DNA of 64,000 nucleotides. Source: an uncultured Haliea sp. GTDB lineage: Bacteria; Pseudomonadota; Gammaproteobacteria; Pseudomonadales; Halieaceae. Below are positions 26,707 to 36,404 of the stretch, one piece after another (within the stretch, counting starts at the first letter, position 1; each line of letters opens with the position of its first letter). The notes below the pieces were generated by a model. That model did not search any database. It saw nothing but the letters and a program-made list of their open reading frames with translations, and was not told the origin of the DNA. A program made the translations under genes and the position numbers. The stretch is from positions 96,721 through 160,720 of the forward strand of contig CAMYIZ010000016.1 in the NCBI GenBank assembly GCA_947258585.1, in the 5' to 3' direction.

Positions 26707-28374
26707 ATGCCCGACAGCAGCGCGCGCAAGATCCTGGTAACCAGCGCCCTCCCCTATGCCAATGGTTCCCTGCATCTGGGGCACCTGCTGGAGATGGTGC
26801 AGACCGATATCTGGGTCAGGTTCCAGAAATCCCGGGGCAATGACTGCCTGTACGTCTGCGCCGACGATGCCCACGGCACCGCCATCATGCTGACCGCGGA
26901 GAAACTGGGCATCAGCCCGGAGGAGCAGATTGCCCGGATCAAGGCCGAGCACGAGCGGGACGCCGCCGGATTCCATATCGGCTTCGACAATTACTACAGC
27001 ACCCACTCGGAAGAAAACCGCAACTGGAGCGAGGAAATCTACCGGCGCCTGAAGGCCAATGGCCACATCGCCAGCCGCGCTATCGTCCAGGCCTTCGACC
27101 CGGAAAAGGAACTGTTCCTGGCCGACCGCTTCATCAAGGGCACCTGCCCCCGCTGCAAGACCCCGGACCAGTACGGCGACAACTGCGAGGCCTGCGGTGC
27201 AACCTACACGCCAGCGGACCTTATCGACCCGGTCTCGGCCATCTCTGGCGCCCGCCCGGTGCAGAAGGAGTCGACCCACTTCTTTTTTACCCTGCCAGCC
27301 CTGGCGGACATGCTGAAGGCCTGGATTGGCTCGGGCACCTTGCAGCCGCAGATTGCGAACAAGCTGCGGGAGTGGACTGACGCCGGGCTCCAGGAATGGG
27401 ACATCAGCCGCGATGCGCCCTACTTCGGCTTCGAAATCCCCGGTGAGCCCGGCAAGTTCTTCTATGTCTGGCTGGATGCCCCCATCGGCTATATCGCCAG
27501 CTTCCAGAACTATTGCCAGCGCAGCGGCCGCGACTTCGACAGCTACTGGCAGGCGGACGCCAATGCCGAGCTGTACCACTTCATCGGCAAGGACATTATC
27601 AACTTCCACGGCCTGTTCTGGCCCGCGATGCTGCACTCCGCGGGCCTGCGCACGCCGACTGCGATCTACGCCCACGGCTTTCTGACCGTCAACGGCACCA
27701 AGATGTCCAAGAGCCGCGGCACCTTCATCAAGGCCGGTACCTACCTGGAGCACCTGGACGCCGAGTACCTGCGCTACTACTTCGCCGCCAAGCTCAGCGC
27801 CGCCGTCGACGACATCGACCTCAACCTGGAGGACTTCGTGCAGCGGGTCAACGCCGATGTGGTCGGCAAGATCGTCAACATTGCCAGCCGCTGTGCGGGT
27901 TTCCTGCGCAAGGGTTTCGACAACACCACCGCCGGCAACTGCGCGGAACCGGCCCTGCTGCAGGCTTTCCTCGACGAAGGCGAGGCCATTGCCCGCGCCT
28001 ACGAGGAGCGGGAGTTCAGCAAGGCCATCCGCGCCATCGTTGCCCTGGCGGACCGCGCCAACCAGTACATCGACGACAAAAAGCCCTGGGTACTGGCCAA
28101 GGAGGGCGGCCGCGAGCAAGAAGTCCACGCCGTTTGCAGCATGGGGATCAATCTGTTCCGGGTCCTGATGACCTACCTCAAACCCGTACTGCCGGCCATG
28201 GCTGATCGCTCCGAAGCATTCCTGCAGTGCTCACTGGACTGGACGGCGCTGGACGGACCACTGCTGGCACACCAACTGGCACCCTTCCAGCCGCTGCTGA
28301 CGCGGGTAGACCCGGGCGCCGTGGAATCGATGCTGGACGCCAGTGCGGAACAGGCAAAAACCGGTCTGGCCTGA
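26707..28374 (+). CDS. metG: Methionyl-tRNA synthetase, short form without C-terminal tRNA-binding domain
   Basis: Charges tRNA-Met. The protein has 555 residues: class I HLGH at 23-26, the zinc knuckle region near 147-165 ([17 protein letters not shown]), KMSKS at about 332-336, and an intact anticodon-binding helical domain. E. coli MetG (677 residues) continues with a linker and a Trbp111/EMAP-like dimerisation and tRNA-binding domain; here the frame ends at [15 protein letters not shown] and no such domain follows before rnfA. Either a natural short form or a lost domain. An ATG four codons earlier is also possible. Confidence 0.94.
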   Translation: MPDSSARKILVTSALPYANGSLHLGHLLEMVQTDIWVRFQKSRGNDCLYVCADDAHGTAIMLTAEKLGISPEEQIARIKAEHERDAAGFHIGFDNYYSTHSEENRNWSEEIYRRLKANGHIASRAIVQAFDPEKELFLADRFIKGTCPRCKTPDQYGDNCEACGATYTPADLIDPVSAISGARPVQKESTHFFFTLPALADMLKAWIGSGTLQPQIANKLREWTDAGLQEWDISRDAPYFGFEIPGEPGKFFYVWLDAPIGYIASFQNYCQRSGRDFDSYWQADANAELYHFIGKDIINFHGLFWPAMLHSAGLRTPTAIYAHGFLTVNGTKMSKSRGTFIKAGTYLEHLDAEYLRYYFAAKLSAAVDDIDLNLEDFVQRVNADVVGKIVNIASRCAGFLRKGFDNTTAGNCAEPALLQAFLDEGEAIARAYEEREFSKAIRAIVALADRANQYIDDKKPWVLAKEGGREQEVHAVCSMGINLFRVLMTYLKPVLPAMADRSEAFLQCSLDWTALDGPLLAHQLAPFQPLLTRVDPGAVESMLDASAEQAKTGLA

Positions 28375-28482
28375 TCCCCGGCGGACTAATGATTATAAGC
28401 TTATCCCTGTCAGGCGATTGTTTCCCGGGGGATAACTACTTACCATTGCGAGTAACCTGGCAGACTCCGTGACAATGACACC

Positions 28483-29061
28483 GTGCTGGCCGACTATTCC
28501 ATCCTGCTGATCGGGGCTATCCTGGTCAACAACTTCGTTCTCGTACAGTTCCTCGGGCTGTGCCCGTTCATGGGTGTCTCCAACAAACTGGAAACCGCCA
28601 TGGGCATGTCCATGGCCACCACCTTTGTCCTCACCCTGGCCTCCGCCTGCAGCCACCTGACCTACTACCTGTTGCTGGAACCACTGGGCCTGGAATACCT
28701 GCGCACCATATCCTTCATCCTGGTGATCGCCGTGGTGGTGCAATTCACCGAGATGGTTGTGCGCAAGAGCAGCCCGCTGCTGTACCGGGTGCTCGGTGTC
28801 TACCTGCCGTTGATAACCACCAACTGCGCCGTACTGGGCGTGGCCCTGCTCAATATCAACCGCGACCACAGTTTTTTGCAGGCGCTGTTTTATGGTTTCG
28901 GTGCGGCCCTCGGTTTCTCCCTGGTTCTGGTCCTGTTTGCGGCCATGCGCGAGCGGCTGGCGGTCGCCGATGTACCGGAACCGTTCCGCGGCGCGGCCAT
29001 CGGCATGGTGACTGCGGGCCTGATGTCGCTGGCCTTCATGGGCTTTGCGGGACTGGTATAG
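28483..29061 (+). CDS. rnfA: Rnf electron transport complex subunit A
   Basis: Inner-membrane subunit of the Rnf/Rsx complex, which couples electron transfer between ferredoxin and NAD(H) to ion movement. The 192-residue protein has six hydrophobic segments and near-invariant family sequence ([45 protein letters not shown]), including the cysteines that hold an intramembrane cluster between RnfA and RnfE. GTG start as placed by the family N terminus. First of six rnf genes with overlaps or tiny gaps. Confidence 0.96.
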   Translation: MLADYSILLIGAILVNNFVLVQFLGLCPFMGVSNKLETAMGMSMATTFVLTLASACSHLTYYLLLEPLGLEYLRTISFILVIAVVVQFTEMVVRKSSPLLYRVLGVYLPLITTNCAVLGVALLNINRDHSFLQALFYGFGAALGFSLVLVLFAAMRERLAVADVPEPFRGAAIGMVTAGLMSLAFMGFAGLV

Positions 29062-29065
29062 GGCG

Positions 29066-29680
29066 ATGGCAGAGTTGATAGCGCAATATCCGCTGCTCGC
29101 CGCGCTGGTCGCGCTGGTGGGACTGGGTGCCCCTTTCGGCGCCCTGCTGGGATTTGCCGCCGTGCGCTTCCGCACCGAAGGCAACCCGATCGTGGACCAG
29201 ATCAACGCCGTACTGCCCCAGACCCAGTGCGGCCAGTGCGGTTACCCCGGCTGCCGCCCCTATGCCGAAGCGATTGCCAATGGCGAGGCCATCAACAAGT
29301 GTCCCCCGGGAGGTGAAGCCGGCATCCAGGCCCTCGCGGACCTGCTGGATGTGGAAGCGCCGCCGCTGGATGCCGAGCACGGCGAAGAAAAGGTCAAATC
29401 CGTCGCCTTTATCCGCGAGGACGAGTGCATCGGCTGCACCAAGTGCATCCAGGCCTGCCCGGTGGACGCCATCCTCGGCGCCGCCAAGCAGATGCACACC
29501 GTCATTGTCAGTGAGTGCACCGGTTGCGACCTCTGCGTGGAACCCTGCCCCGTGGACTGCATCGACATGATTCCGCTGGCGGAGGGCCTGCAGGCCTGGC
29601 ACTGGCGCCTGCCGGAGCCGGCCAGTCGCAACCTCGACATCATAGCGACCGACAGTGAACCCACCGAGCGTGCGGCATGA
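29066..29680 (+). CDS. rnfB: Rnf complex subunit B (iron-sulfur)
   Basis: Ferredoxin-interacting subunit of 204 residues. One N-terminal membrane helix is followed by the CGQCGYPGC cluster motif with its more distal cysteine (INKCPPGG), then two 4Fe-4S ferredoxin motifs, [12 protein letters not shown] and [12 protein letters not shown]. The start at 29066 is four bases after rnfA stops; a TTG seven codons earlier inside rnfA is less likely. The last four bases overlap rnfC (ATGA). Confidence 0.95.
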   Translation: MAELIAQYPLLAALVALVGLGAPFGALLGFAAVRFRTEGNPIVDQINAVLPQTQCGQCGYPGCRPYAEAIANGEAINKCPPGGEAGIQALADLLDVEAPPLDAEHGEEKVKSVAFIREDECIGCTKCIQACPVDAILGAAKQMHTVIVSECTGCDLCVEPCPVDCIDMIPLAEGLQAWHWRLPEPASRNLDIIATDSEPTERAA

Positions 29681-31419
29681 GGCGCGTCTACGGTTTCCAC
29701 GGCGGCATCCACCCCGCCGAGAACAAGCACCAGTCCCTGCGCAGCCCGATCCGTGACGCGGGCATCCCACCGCAACTGACCCTGCCTCTGTCCCAGCACA
29801 TCGGTGCGCCGTCGCGGCCGCTGGTCCAGGTGGGTGAGCGGGTACTCAAGGGCCAGATGATCGCGGAAGCCAGCGGCTATGTCAGCGTGCCGCTGCATGC
29901 ACCCAGCAGCGGGACCATCGCGGCCATAGAGGACCGGCCCATACCGCACCCGTCCGGCCTCAGCGCACCCTGCATTGTCATCGACTGCGATGGTCGCGAT
30001 GAGTGGATCGAACACAGCGGGGTGGCGGACTTCCGCGATTGTGAGGCCACGGAGCTGCTGGAGCTGATTCGCAGCGCCGGAATCGCCGGCATGGGCGGAG
30101 CCGGGTTCCCGGCGGCGGTCAAGCTGGCGGGCAAGCCGGGGGCGTCGATCAGGACCCTGATCATCAACGGCACTGAATGCGAACCGTACATCACCGCCGA
30201 CGACATCCTGATGCAGGAGCGGGCGACGGAAATTCTCGAGGGAATCGCGATTCTGCGCCACCTCCTGCGCCCTGAGGACGTACTGCTCGGGGTCGAGGAC
30301 AACAAGCCCGCGGCCATCGCTGCCCTGGAAGCGGCTGCAGCGGGTACGGGGGTGGAGGTGGTGACCTTTCCCACCAAGTACCCGTCCGGCGGCGAAAAGC
30401 AGCTCATCGAGATCCTTACCGGCAAGCAGGTCCCCAGCGGCGGCCTGCCTGCGGATATCGGCATTGTCTGCCAGAACGTCGGCACCGCGGTGGCCGTCAG
30501 CGACGCCATCCTGCGCGGGCGCCCGCTGCTCTCGCGCATCACCACAGTAACCGGGGAAGCGGTCGCCGAGCCGCAGAACTTCGAGGTCCTGCTGGGCACC
30601 CCCATGCAATACCTGCTGGATCTCGCCGGGTTCCGGCCCGAGCGCTGCGAGCGCCTGGTCATGGGTGGCCCCATGATGGGCTTCACTCTCGCCGGCACCC
30701 AGGTGCCCGTGGTGAAGACCAGCAATTGCCTGCTCGCCCCCGGCGTGACCGAGCTGCCGGCCCCGCCGCCAGCCCAGTCCTGCATCCGCTGCGGTCTCTG
30801 TGCCGAGGCCTGCCCCGCCAGCCTGCTGCCGCAGCAGTTGTTCTGGTTCGCCCAGGGCAAGGAGTTCGAGAAACTGGAACAGCACAACCTGTTCGACTGC
30901 ATCGAATGCGGCGCCTGTTCCTGGGTCTGCCCCAGCCATATTCCGCTGGTGCAGTACTACCGTGCGTCGAAAGCGGAAATCCTGCTGCTGCGCCGCGACC
31001 ATGAGCGCGCGGAACAGGCCCGGCTGCGTTTCGAGGCCCGTCAGGCCAGGATCGCGCGCGAAGAGGAAGAGCGCGAAGCAAAACGTGCGGCGCGCAAGCA
31101 GGCGGCCGAAAAGCGGGCGCAGCTGGCCGCGGCTGAGGGCGGCGAGGACCCCATCCAGGCGGCCATAGAACGCGCCAAGGCGAAGAAAGCGGCCCAGCAG
31201 GCCAACGGCGACACGGCGTCGCCGGCCCCCGCGGTCGCACCGCTGGATGCGCTGCGGCAGAAGCTGGCCAAGTCGGAACAGCGCCTGGCCCAGGGCCGGG
31301 AAGCGGGTGAGGACGCGAAGATTATCAACGCCCTGGAAGCTACAGTTACGCGCCTGCAGGGCAAGCTGGCCGAGGCGGAAGCCGATGCGGCGAGCGCGAC
31401 CGAGGCCGAGACCCGCTGA
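29677..31419 (+). CDS. rnfC: Rnf complex subunit C
   Basis: Peripheral subunit of 580 residues that carries the NADH/FMN site and two 4Fe-4S clusters. N-terminal sequence GGIHPAENK is followed by the nucleotide- and flavin-binding core ([26 protein letters not shown]), then [12 protein letters not shown] and [12 protein letters not shown] at roughly 370-415. The last about 140 residues are a charged Ala/Lys/Glu/Arg-rich tail, probably coiled coil, as in gammaproteobacterial RnfC. Overlaps rnfB by four bases and rnfD by one. Confidence 0.95.
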   Translation: MRRVYGFHGGIHPAENKHQSLRSPIRDAGIPPQLTLPLSQHIGAPSRPLVQVGERVLKGQMIAEASGYVSVPLHAPSSGTIAAIEDRPIPHPSGLSAPCIVIDCDGRDEWIEHSGVADFRDCEATELLELIRSAGIAGMGGAGFPAAVKLAGKPGASIRTLIINGTECEPYITADDILMQERATEILEGIAILRHLLRPEDVLLGVEDNKPAAIAALEAAAAGTGVEVVTFPTKYPSGGEKQLIEILTGKQVPSGGLPADIGIVCQNVGTAVAVSDAILRGRPLLSRITTVTGEAVAEPQNFEVLLGTPMQYLLDLAGFRPERCERLVMGGPMMGFTLAGTQVPVVKTSNCLLAPGVTELPAPPPAQSCIRCGLCAEACPASLLPQQLFWFAQGKEFEKLEQHNLFDCIECGACSWVCPSHIPLVQYYRASKAEILLLRRDHERAEQARLRFEARQARIAREEEEREAKRAARKQAAEKRAQLAAAEGGEDPIQAAIERAKAKKAAQQANGDTASPAPAVAPLDALRQKLAKSEQRLAQGREAGEDAKIINALEATVTRLQGKLAEAEADAASATEAETR

Positions 31420-32447
31420 TGAGTTTGATCAGGATCAGCTCCCCCCACGCCCACGGCGCCACCAGCACCAGCTCGGTAATGCGCCAGGTGCTGCTGGCCA
31501 CCCTGCCCGGGATCGCGGTGCTGACCTATTTCTTCGGCTTCGGCACCCTGGTCAACGTCCTCTGGGCCTGCCTTGTGGGGGTCGCCTGCGAGACACTGGC
31601 AGTCTCCCTGCGCGGCCACTCCCCGGGTTTCTACCTGAAGGACTACAGCGTTCTGGTCACCTCGGTGCTGCTGGGTATCGCCCTGCCGCCCTACGCGCCC
31701 TGGTGGCTGATCGGCATCGGAGTCGCTGCGGCGGTGCTGATGGCCAAGCACCTCTACGGCGGCCTGGGCTTCAACCCCTTCAATCCCGCCATGGTCGGCT
31801 ATGTTGTCCTGCTGATCTCCTTCCCCGTACAGATGACCGCCTGGGCGCCGCCGCGCGGACTGGCGGAGGTACCCGGCCTGTGGCAGGCCCTGCAAGCCTG
31901 TTTCCTGCCCGCCAGCTACGATGCGGTCACCATGGCAACGCCGCTGGACGTCCTGCGCCAGAACGACGGCCTGCTCATGGAGGACCTCTGGCAGCAGACC
32001 GCACAGTTCGGCCGCTGGGCCGGCATCGGCTGGGAGTGGGCCAACCTGGCGTTTCTGGCCGGCGGGGCCTGGCTGCTCTACCGGCGGATCTTCACCTGGC
32101 ATGCCCCGCTGGCCATGCTCGGCGCGCTGGCCCTGATGGCCGCCCTGTTTTACGACGGCGGCAGTTCCGCCAGCGGCGGCTCGCCGCTCTTCCACCTGCT
32201 CAGCGGCGCCACCATGTTCGGCGCCTTCTTCATCGTCACAGACCCGGTGTCTTCGGCGGTCTCTGTGCGTGGCCGCCTGGTATTCGGTGCCCTGATCGGC
32301 GTGCTGGTCTACCTGATCCGGGTCTGGGGCAACTACCCCGACGCCGTGGCCTTCGCGGTACTGATTGCCAATTTCGCTGCACCCTTCATCGACCACTATA
32401 CCCAGCCCCGCAGCTACGGCCACCGCAAGACCGGAGGCAAGCCCTGA
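31419..32447 (+). CDS. rnfD: Rnf complex subunit D
   Basis: Membrane subunit of 342 residues with about nine hydrophobic segments. It carries the covalent-FMN motif SGAT, with the acceptor threonine at about residue 265 (LLSGATMFGAFFIVTDPVS). It begins at the TGATG junction with rnfC and ends at the TGATG junction with rnfG, so translation is coupled on both sides. RnfD and RnfG flavins pass electrons through and across the membrane. Confidence 0.95.
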   Translation: MSLIRISSPHAHGATSTSSVMRQVLLATLPGIAVLTYFFGFGTLVNVLWACLVGVACETLAVSLRGHSPGFYLKDYSVLVTSVLLGIALPPYAPWWLIGIGVAAAVLMAKHLYGGLGFNPFNPAMVGYVVLLISFPVQMTAWAPPRGLAEVPGLWQALQACFLPASYDAVTMATPLDVLRQNDGLLMEDLWQQTAQFGRWAGIGWEWANLAFLAGGAWLLYRRIFTWHAPLAMLGALALMAALFYDGGSSASGGSPLFHLLSGATMFGAFFIVTDPVSSAVSVRGRLVFGALIGVLVYLIRVWGNYPDAVAFAVLIANFAAPFIDHYTQPRSYGHRKTGGKP

Positions 32448-33091
32448 TGCGTATCCTGGGATCCATCACCCGCAACAGCGCCCTGCTGGCACTGTTTGCC
32501 CTGCTCACCGCATTCCTGATCGCCGGGACCTGGCTGCTGACCGGGGACACCATCGCGGCGGAGCGGCGCAAGGCAGAGGAACGAGCGCTGCTGGAAATCA
32601 TTCCCCGGCAACGCCACGACAACAGCATGCTCGACGACACCCGCCTGCTGCCAGCTGGCAGTCACGGGCTGGGACTGCGCGAGGATCGGCCGCTGTACAT
32701 CGCGCGCCTGGGCGGGCAACCAGTGGCCGTCATCGTGCCGGTGGTGGCACGCGACGGCTACAGTGGCGATATCGAGCTTATCGTGGGGGTGAACGCCGAC
32801 GGCAGCATAGCCGGCGTGCGGGTGCTCGGCCACCGGGAGACCCCGGGCCTGGGCGACAAGGTAGAGCTGAAGAAATCAGACTGGCTACTGGATTTTGATG
32901 GCCGCTCCCTGACCAGGCCCGAGCCCGCCCGCTGGGCAGTGCGCAAGGACGGCGGCGTTTTCGACCAGTTTACCGGCGCCACCATTACGCCGCGGGCCGT
33001 GGTTGCGGCAATCCTGCGGGCGTTGCAGTATGTCGACAGCGAACGGGACAGCCTGTTTGCCAGCCCGGCACCTGCGGGAGAGACCCCATGA
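32447..33091 (+). CDS. rnfG: Rnf complex subunit G
   Basis: Subunit of 214 residues with one N-terminal membrane helix ([19 protein letters not shown]) and a periplasmic domain. The domain holds a covalently bound FMN at the second threonine of [11 protein letters not shown] (about residue 179). [13 protein letters not shown] is the other family hallmark. The true start is the TGATG junction with rnfD; the same frame stays open further upstream only by chance. Overlaps rnfE by four bases. Confidence 0.95.
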   Translation: MRILGSITRNSALLALFALLTAFLIAGTWLLTGDTIAAERRKAEERALLEIIPRQRHDNSMLDDTRLLPAGSHGLGLREDRPLYIARLGGQPVAVIVPVVARDGYSGDIELIVGVNADGSIAGVRVLGHRETPGLGDKVELKKSDWLLDFDGRSLTRPEPARWAVRKDGGVFDQFTGATITPRAVVAAILRALQYVDSERDSLFASPAPAGETP

Positions 33092-33801
33092 GCACACCAA
33101 GTTATCGCGAACTGACTCTCAACGGGCTGTGGAAGAACAACCCAGCGCTGGTGCAGTTGCTGGGACTTTGCCCGCTGCTGGCGGTCACCGGCAGTGTGGT
33201 CAATGCCCTGGGGCTGGCAGCGGCCACCACGCTGGTGCTGGTTTGCTCCAATACCGCAGTATCCCTGATCCGCAATGTCGTCTCCGACGCCATACGCCTG
33301 CCCGTATTTGTCATGATTATCGCCTCCGCCGTCACCTGTGCGGAACTATTGATGCAGGCCTTCGCCTTCGAGCTGTACCAGATCCTCGGGATCTTCCTGC
33401 CCCTTATCACCACCAACTGCACCATCCTCGGCCGGGCGGATGCCTTTGCCAGCAAGCACGCTATCGGGCCCGCCCTGTACGACGGCCTGCTCATGGGCCT
33501 GGGTTTCGGGGTCGTGCTGGTGCTGCTGGGGGCTCTGCGCGAGCTGCTGGGCACCGGGGCGCTGTTCGCTGACATGGAGCTTCTGCTGGGACCCATGGCC
33601 GCCAACTGGGAGCTGGTACTGGTGGCGGACTACCAACCCTTCCTGCTCGCCATCCTGCCGCCGGGAGCGTTCATATTTACCGGGCTGCTCATCGCCGGCA
33701 AAAACCTCGTAGACCGTCAGATCAAGCGCCGCCAGGATGCACTCAGGAGCAAGCCGGTCAAGGGCGCCAAGCGGGTGAGAGTGACCGGCACTATCAGCTG
33801 A
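33088..33801 (+). CDS. rnfE: Rnf complex subunit E
   Basis: Membrane subunit of 237 residues homologous to RnfA, with family sequence [30 protein letters not shown] and [21 protein letters not shown]. With RnfA it forms the membrane core and shares the buried iron-sulfur cluster. Last gene of the operon, which has the standard gammaproteobacterial order ABCDGE. The nth gene that often follows rnfE is not present; an opposite-strand hypothetical gene follows instead. Confidence 0.95.
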   Translation: MSTPSYRELTLNGLWKNNPALVQLLGLCPLLAVTGSVVNALGLAAATTLVLVCSNTAVSLIRNVVSDAIRLPVFVMIIASAVTCAELLMQAFAFELYQILGIFLPLITTNCTILGRADAFASKHAIGPALYDGLLMGLGFGVVLVLLGALRELLGTGALFADMELLLGPMAANWELVLVADYQPFLLAILPPGAFIFTGLLIAGKNLVDRQIKRRQDALRSKPVKGAKRVRVTGTIS

Positions 33802-33813
33802 TCGGGGCAGACC

Positions 33814-34224
33814 TCAGTCGGGGCCGGCTTCCCCTGCCACCAGGGTCTCCAGCAGGGCGTCCACCGCCGCATCGTCCATACCCCGGTTATCCAGGTCGCA
33901 ACTGTAGCTGACAAACAGCAGCAGCGACCCTGCTGCCAGGTACCACTCCCTGACCGCAGCATCCTCTTCCGTGAACGCTGCCTGCCAACCGCTGAACTCC
34001 CCGCAAGCTGCCTTCTGCCAGCGCTGCGGGGCCGCCGATTCCGCCTCCGCAATCCGCAGCAGCTCCCGTTCGTCGAATGCACCCAGCTCCTTGTGCAGGG
34101 TGGTGATCTCAAGGCAGCCGACATCATCCTCATCGCCCACCAGGACGGTGCCATCGTCTTCGACATCCGCCCACCATTCCGGCGCCAGCGCCATCGACCA
34201 CCACTCGGTTTCCAGCACGTTCAT
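33814..34224 (-). CDS. Hypothetical acidic protein
   Basis: Unrecognised cytosolic protein of 136 residues. It is rich in Asp, Glu and Trp, with no signal peptide, membrane segment or known motif. AGGAAG precedes the start codon at good spacing, and the reading frame lies snugly between rnfE and rimI (7 bp from rimI on the same strand), which supports it being real. Probably co-transcribed with rimI and the psi-like gene. No function can be assigned. Confidence 0.6.
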   Translation of the reverse strand: MNVLETEWWSMALAPEWWADVEDDGTVLVGDEDDVGCLEITTLHKELGAFDERELLRIAEAESAAPQRWQKAACGEFSGWQAAFTEEDAAVREWYLAAGSLLLFVSYSCDLDNRGMDDAAVDALLETLVAGEAGPD

Positions 34225-34231
34225 AGCTTCC

Positions 34232-34684
34232 TCACAAATCCAGGGACATCAGGATGGCATCCTCCCGGCCCGCTGGCAGGGGGTAGTAGTTGCGCCGCAG
34301 CCCGTCGACTTCAAAACCAAAGGCGGCATACAGGCGGCGGGCCGCGGTGTTCGACTTGCGCACCTCCAGCAGGCAGCGGCGGGCGCCGGTTGCCACCAGG
34401 GCGCTGACGGCGGCTTCCAGCAGCAGCAGTCCGTAGCCGCGGCGGCGGGCGGTGGCGGCGACCACGATATTGTAGATGCTGCCGTCGTCGAACTCCCGGG
34501 CAAAGACCACCAGGCCCTGAAGTTCGCCATCGGCTTCCAGCAGCAGGGCCCGCTCGCGATTGTCCGCCACGGGCGTACAGCTGCGGAGATACTGCGCTTC
34601 GCTCCAGGGCCAGGGGGAAGCCGCCGCATCCAGTCGCGCCATCTGCGCGGCGTCGGCCGGCTCCCCCGGCCGGATCGCGGGCAC
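34232..34684 (-). CDS. rimI: Ribosomal protein S18 alanine N-acetyltransferase
   Basis: GNAT enzyme of 150 residues that acetylates the N-terminal alanine of ribosomal protein S18. Characteristic segments are IYNIVVAATARRRGYGLLLLEA (the acetyl-CoA pyrophosphate loop RxxGxG/A form) and LEVRKSNTAARRLYAAFGFEVDGLRRNYYP, which closely fits RimI. GTG start, two bases after the psi-like gene stops. The holD-rimI order of E. coli and the psi-rimI pair of Pseudomonas support both calls. Confidence 0.92.
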   Translation of the reverse strand: MPAIRPGEPADAAQMARLDAAASPWPWSEAQYLRSCTPVADNRERALLLEADGELQGLVVFAREFDDGSIYNIVVAATARRRGYGLLLLEAAVSALVATGARRCLLEVRKSNTAARRLYAAFGFEVDGLRRNYYPLPAGREDAILMSLDL

Positions 34685-34686
34685 GC

Positions 34687-35391
34687 CTAGCGGCCCAGCG
34701 CGGCGAGCGCCTGCCAGGCATCGCGCTTGGACTGCGGCCTGGAGAGCAATTCCGTCGCGGCGGGCAAGCGTACAATGGGGACCCCATCCAGTTCCGGCTG
34801 CAGCAAATGCTCCCCGGCGTCCGGACCCAGCAACACCAGCGCCCGGCAGTCGCGGTCCTGGATCTGGCGCAGGACGAACCCGGTCAGCGCGGCCGCGGCG
34901 GCACTGGCACTGAGGTCAAGCTGGCGGTTGCTGTGCAGCGGCCAGTCAAATCGCTTCAGCTGCGGAGTCTCCTGCTTGCGCACCAGGGCGAACGCCATGG
35001 CCCGGATCAGCTGCAGCCGCCCCGGCTCTGGCTCGGGACCTGGAAGTGGATCCAGCCACAGGCAACCCCCGGCCACCACAGCGGCCATGTGCAGCACCGG
35101 AATGCTGGTTGTCGCATCTGCCGCCGGTCCCCGACTGGTCGCTGCGGGCGCGGACGCCGTGCCGCCGATATCCACCCGGGGCACCGCCACCGGGGGTACC
35201 GCTGCGCTCCCGGGGGAGCCAGCAACCCGAGGCGATACAGGCCGCTCGCGCTCCGTGGCGGCTGCGATCCGGACCATCGGCACCGCTGGCACGCTGGGTG
35301 CTGCGCCGGGCAGGGGCTTTCGCGCCAGCAGCAGCTGGAGCCCCAGGGTATCCAGGCAGGCGAGTTTGTGGAGTTCGCGAACGGTCGACAT
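34687..35391 (-). CDS. Candidate DNA polymerase III psi subunit (by position)
   Basis: Protein of 234 residues. A short N-terminal segment (LACLDTLGLQLLLARKPLPG) is followed by a low-complexity Ala/Pro/Val-rich region to about residue 95. A more ordered C-terminal part (LQLIRAMAFALVRKQETPQLKRFDWPL, ALVLLGPDAGEHLL) follows. Direct similarity to E. coli HolD is not convincing, but the gene directly precedes rimI, as psi genes do in E. coli and, from memory, Pseudomonas aeruginosa, where psi was also hard to recognise. If correct it would bridge the clamp loader to chi and SSB. Treat as a positional inference. Confidence 0.5.
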   Translation of the reverse strand: MSTVRELHKLACLDTLGLQLLLARKPLPGAAPSVPAVPMVRIAAATERERPVSPRVAGSPGSAAVPPVAVPRVDIGGTASAPAATSRGPAADATTSIPVLHMAAVVAGGCLWLDPLPGPEPEPGRLQLIRAMAFALVRKQETPQLKRFDWPLHSNRQLDLSASAAAAALTGFVLRQIQDRDCRALVLLGPDAGEHLLQPELDGVPIVRLPAATELLSRPQSKRDAWQALAALGR

Positions 35392-35470
35392 TACAGCTCC
35401 GGGGCAGGCTCGACGGCAAGTTTACCAGCTTTCCGCGGCAGGACCACGCCAGGCGCTGCCGGAGCGGGCG

Positions 35471-36316
35471 CTAGACCCAGCGCCAGCCGTGCGCGGTGAA
35501 AAAGCGCAGCCCCGAACGCAGGAACCACCAGCGATGGCGCCAGCCCTTGCCCGCACTGCCACCGCCATAGTGGCGCACTGTCATGCTCGGGAGACAGGCG
35601 ACCACACCTTGGGACGCCAGCCGCAAGGACAGGTCGAAGTCCTCGAAATAGAGAAAATAGCGCTGGTCAAACCCGCCTACCGCAGTCAGTGCCGCAGTGC
35701 GAACCAGCATGAAACAGCCGCTGGCCAGGGGCACGGGCGCGGGGTGGTCGGCGGCGTGGAAGTCATGCATCTCATACTGTGCCAGCTGCCTGGCAAACGG
35801 CCGTTGCAACCAGGCGGGAGCGAAGGCCCGCAACGCCAGCACCAGCACACTGGGAAGGCGCTTGCTGAGATAGGCGGGGCTGCCATCACCCGCCTCGCCA
35901 CGGGGGCACAACAGCGATACCTGCGGATGGCCCCGCAGGTAATCGAGACCCTGACGCAGGGCGTCGTCTGCCATGACCACGTCGGGATTGAGTACCAGGA
36001 ATATGTCCCCGGGGTGACGACGGAGTGCTGCGTTGTGACCGGCGCCGTAGCCGCTGTTGACCGGCATGGCCAGCACCTCGCACTCTACCCCGGCCTCTGC
36101 CCATGGCTGTCGACCCAGTTGCCGCTGGAGTGCTCGGTGGTACTCGCCGCAAACGGAGTTGTCGACCACCACCAGGGTCACGGCGCCGAGGACACCCGCT
36201 CTGCGGGCATCCTCCACTGCGCGCAGCAGTGAGCCCAGGGTTTCCTCCAGGCGCACAGGATCGCTGTGGTACAGGACCACAGACACACACAGGGCGGGGG
36301 CAGGTACTGCGTTCAT
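35471..36316 (-). CDS. Glycosyltransferase family 2, rhamnosyltransferase-like
   Basis: Inverting GT-A glycosyltransferase of 281 residues. The N-terminal strand is VSVVLYHSDP, followed by LVVVDNSVC, the NSGYGAGHNAALR loop (nucleotide-sugar site) and NPDVVMADD, where an Asp would bind the metal. LASGCFMLVRTAALTAVGGFDQRYFLYFEDFDLSLRL covers the acceptor region, typical of RfbF/WbbL-type enzymes of O-antigen or capsule synthesis. No other polysaccharide gene is adjacent, so the product is unknown. Divergent from the Nramp-type gene. Confidence 0.85.
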   Translation of the reverse strand: MNAVPAPALCVSVVLYHSDPVRLEETLGSLLRAVEDARRAGVLGAVTLVVVDNSVCGEYHRALQRQLGRQPWAEAGVECEVLAMPVNSGYGAGHNAALRRHPGDIFLVLNPDVVMADDALRQGLDYLRGHPQVSLLCPRGEAGDGSPAYLSKRLPSVLVLALRAFAPAWLQRPFARQLAQYEMHDFHAADHPAPVPLASGCFMLVRTAALTAVGGFDQRYFLYFEDFDLSLRLASQGVVACLPSMTVRHYGGGSAGKGWRHRWWFLRSGLRFFTAHGWRWV

Positions 36317-36404
36317 TGGTCGGCATGGTAGCAGCAGGCGCGGGTCACAACCTAGCCCGGTGCTGCTACTATCACCGTTTCTGTCGCGCAACGGTATCCC
36401 GCCC

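Noticed and set aside
28390..28405. Fur-box-like palindrome (ATAAGCTTAT) before rnfA
   Set aside because: Only a 10-base palindrome with poor match to the 19-bp Fur consensus; too weak to list.
29260..31002. 580-codon open frame on the minus strand
   Set aside because: Antisense to rnfB and rnfC; composition and lack of motifs mark it as a shadow frame.
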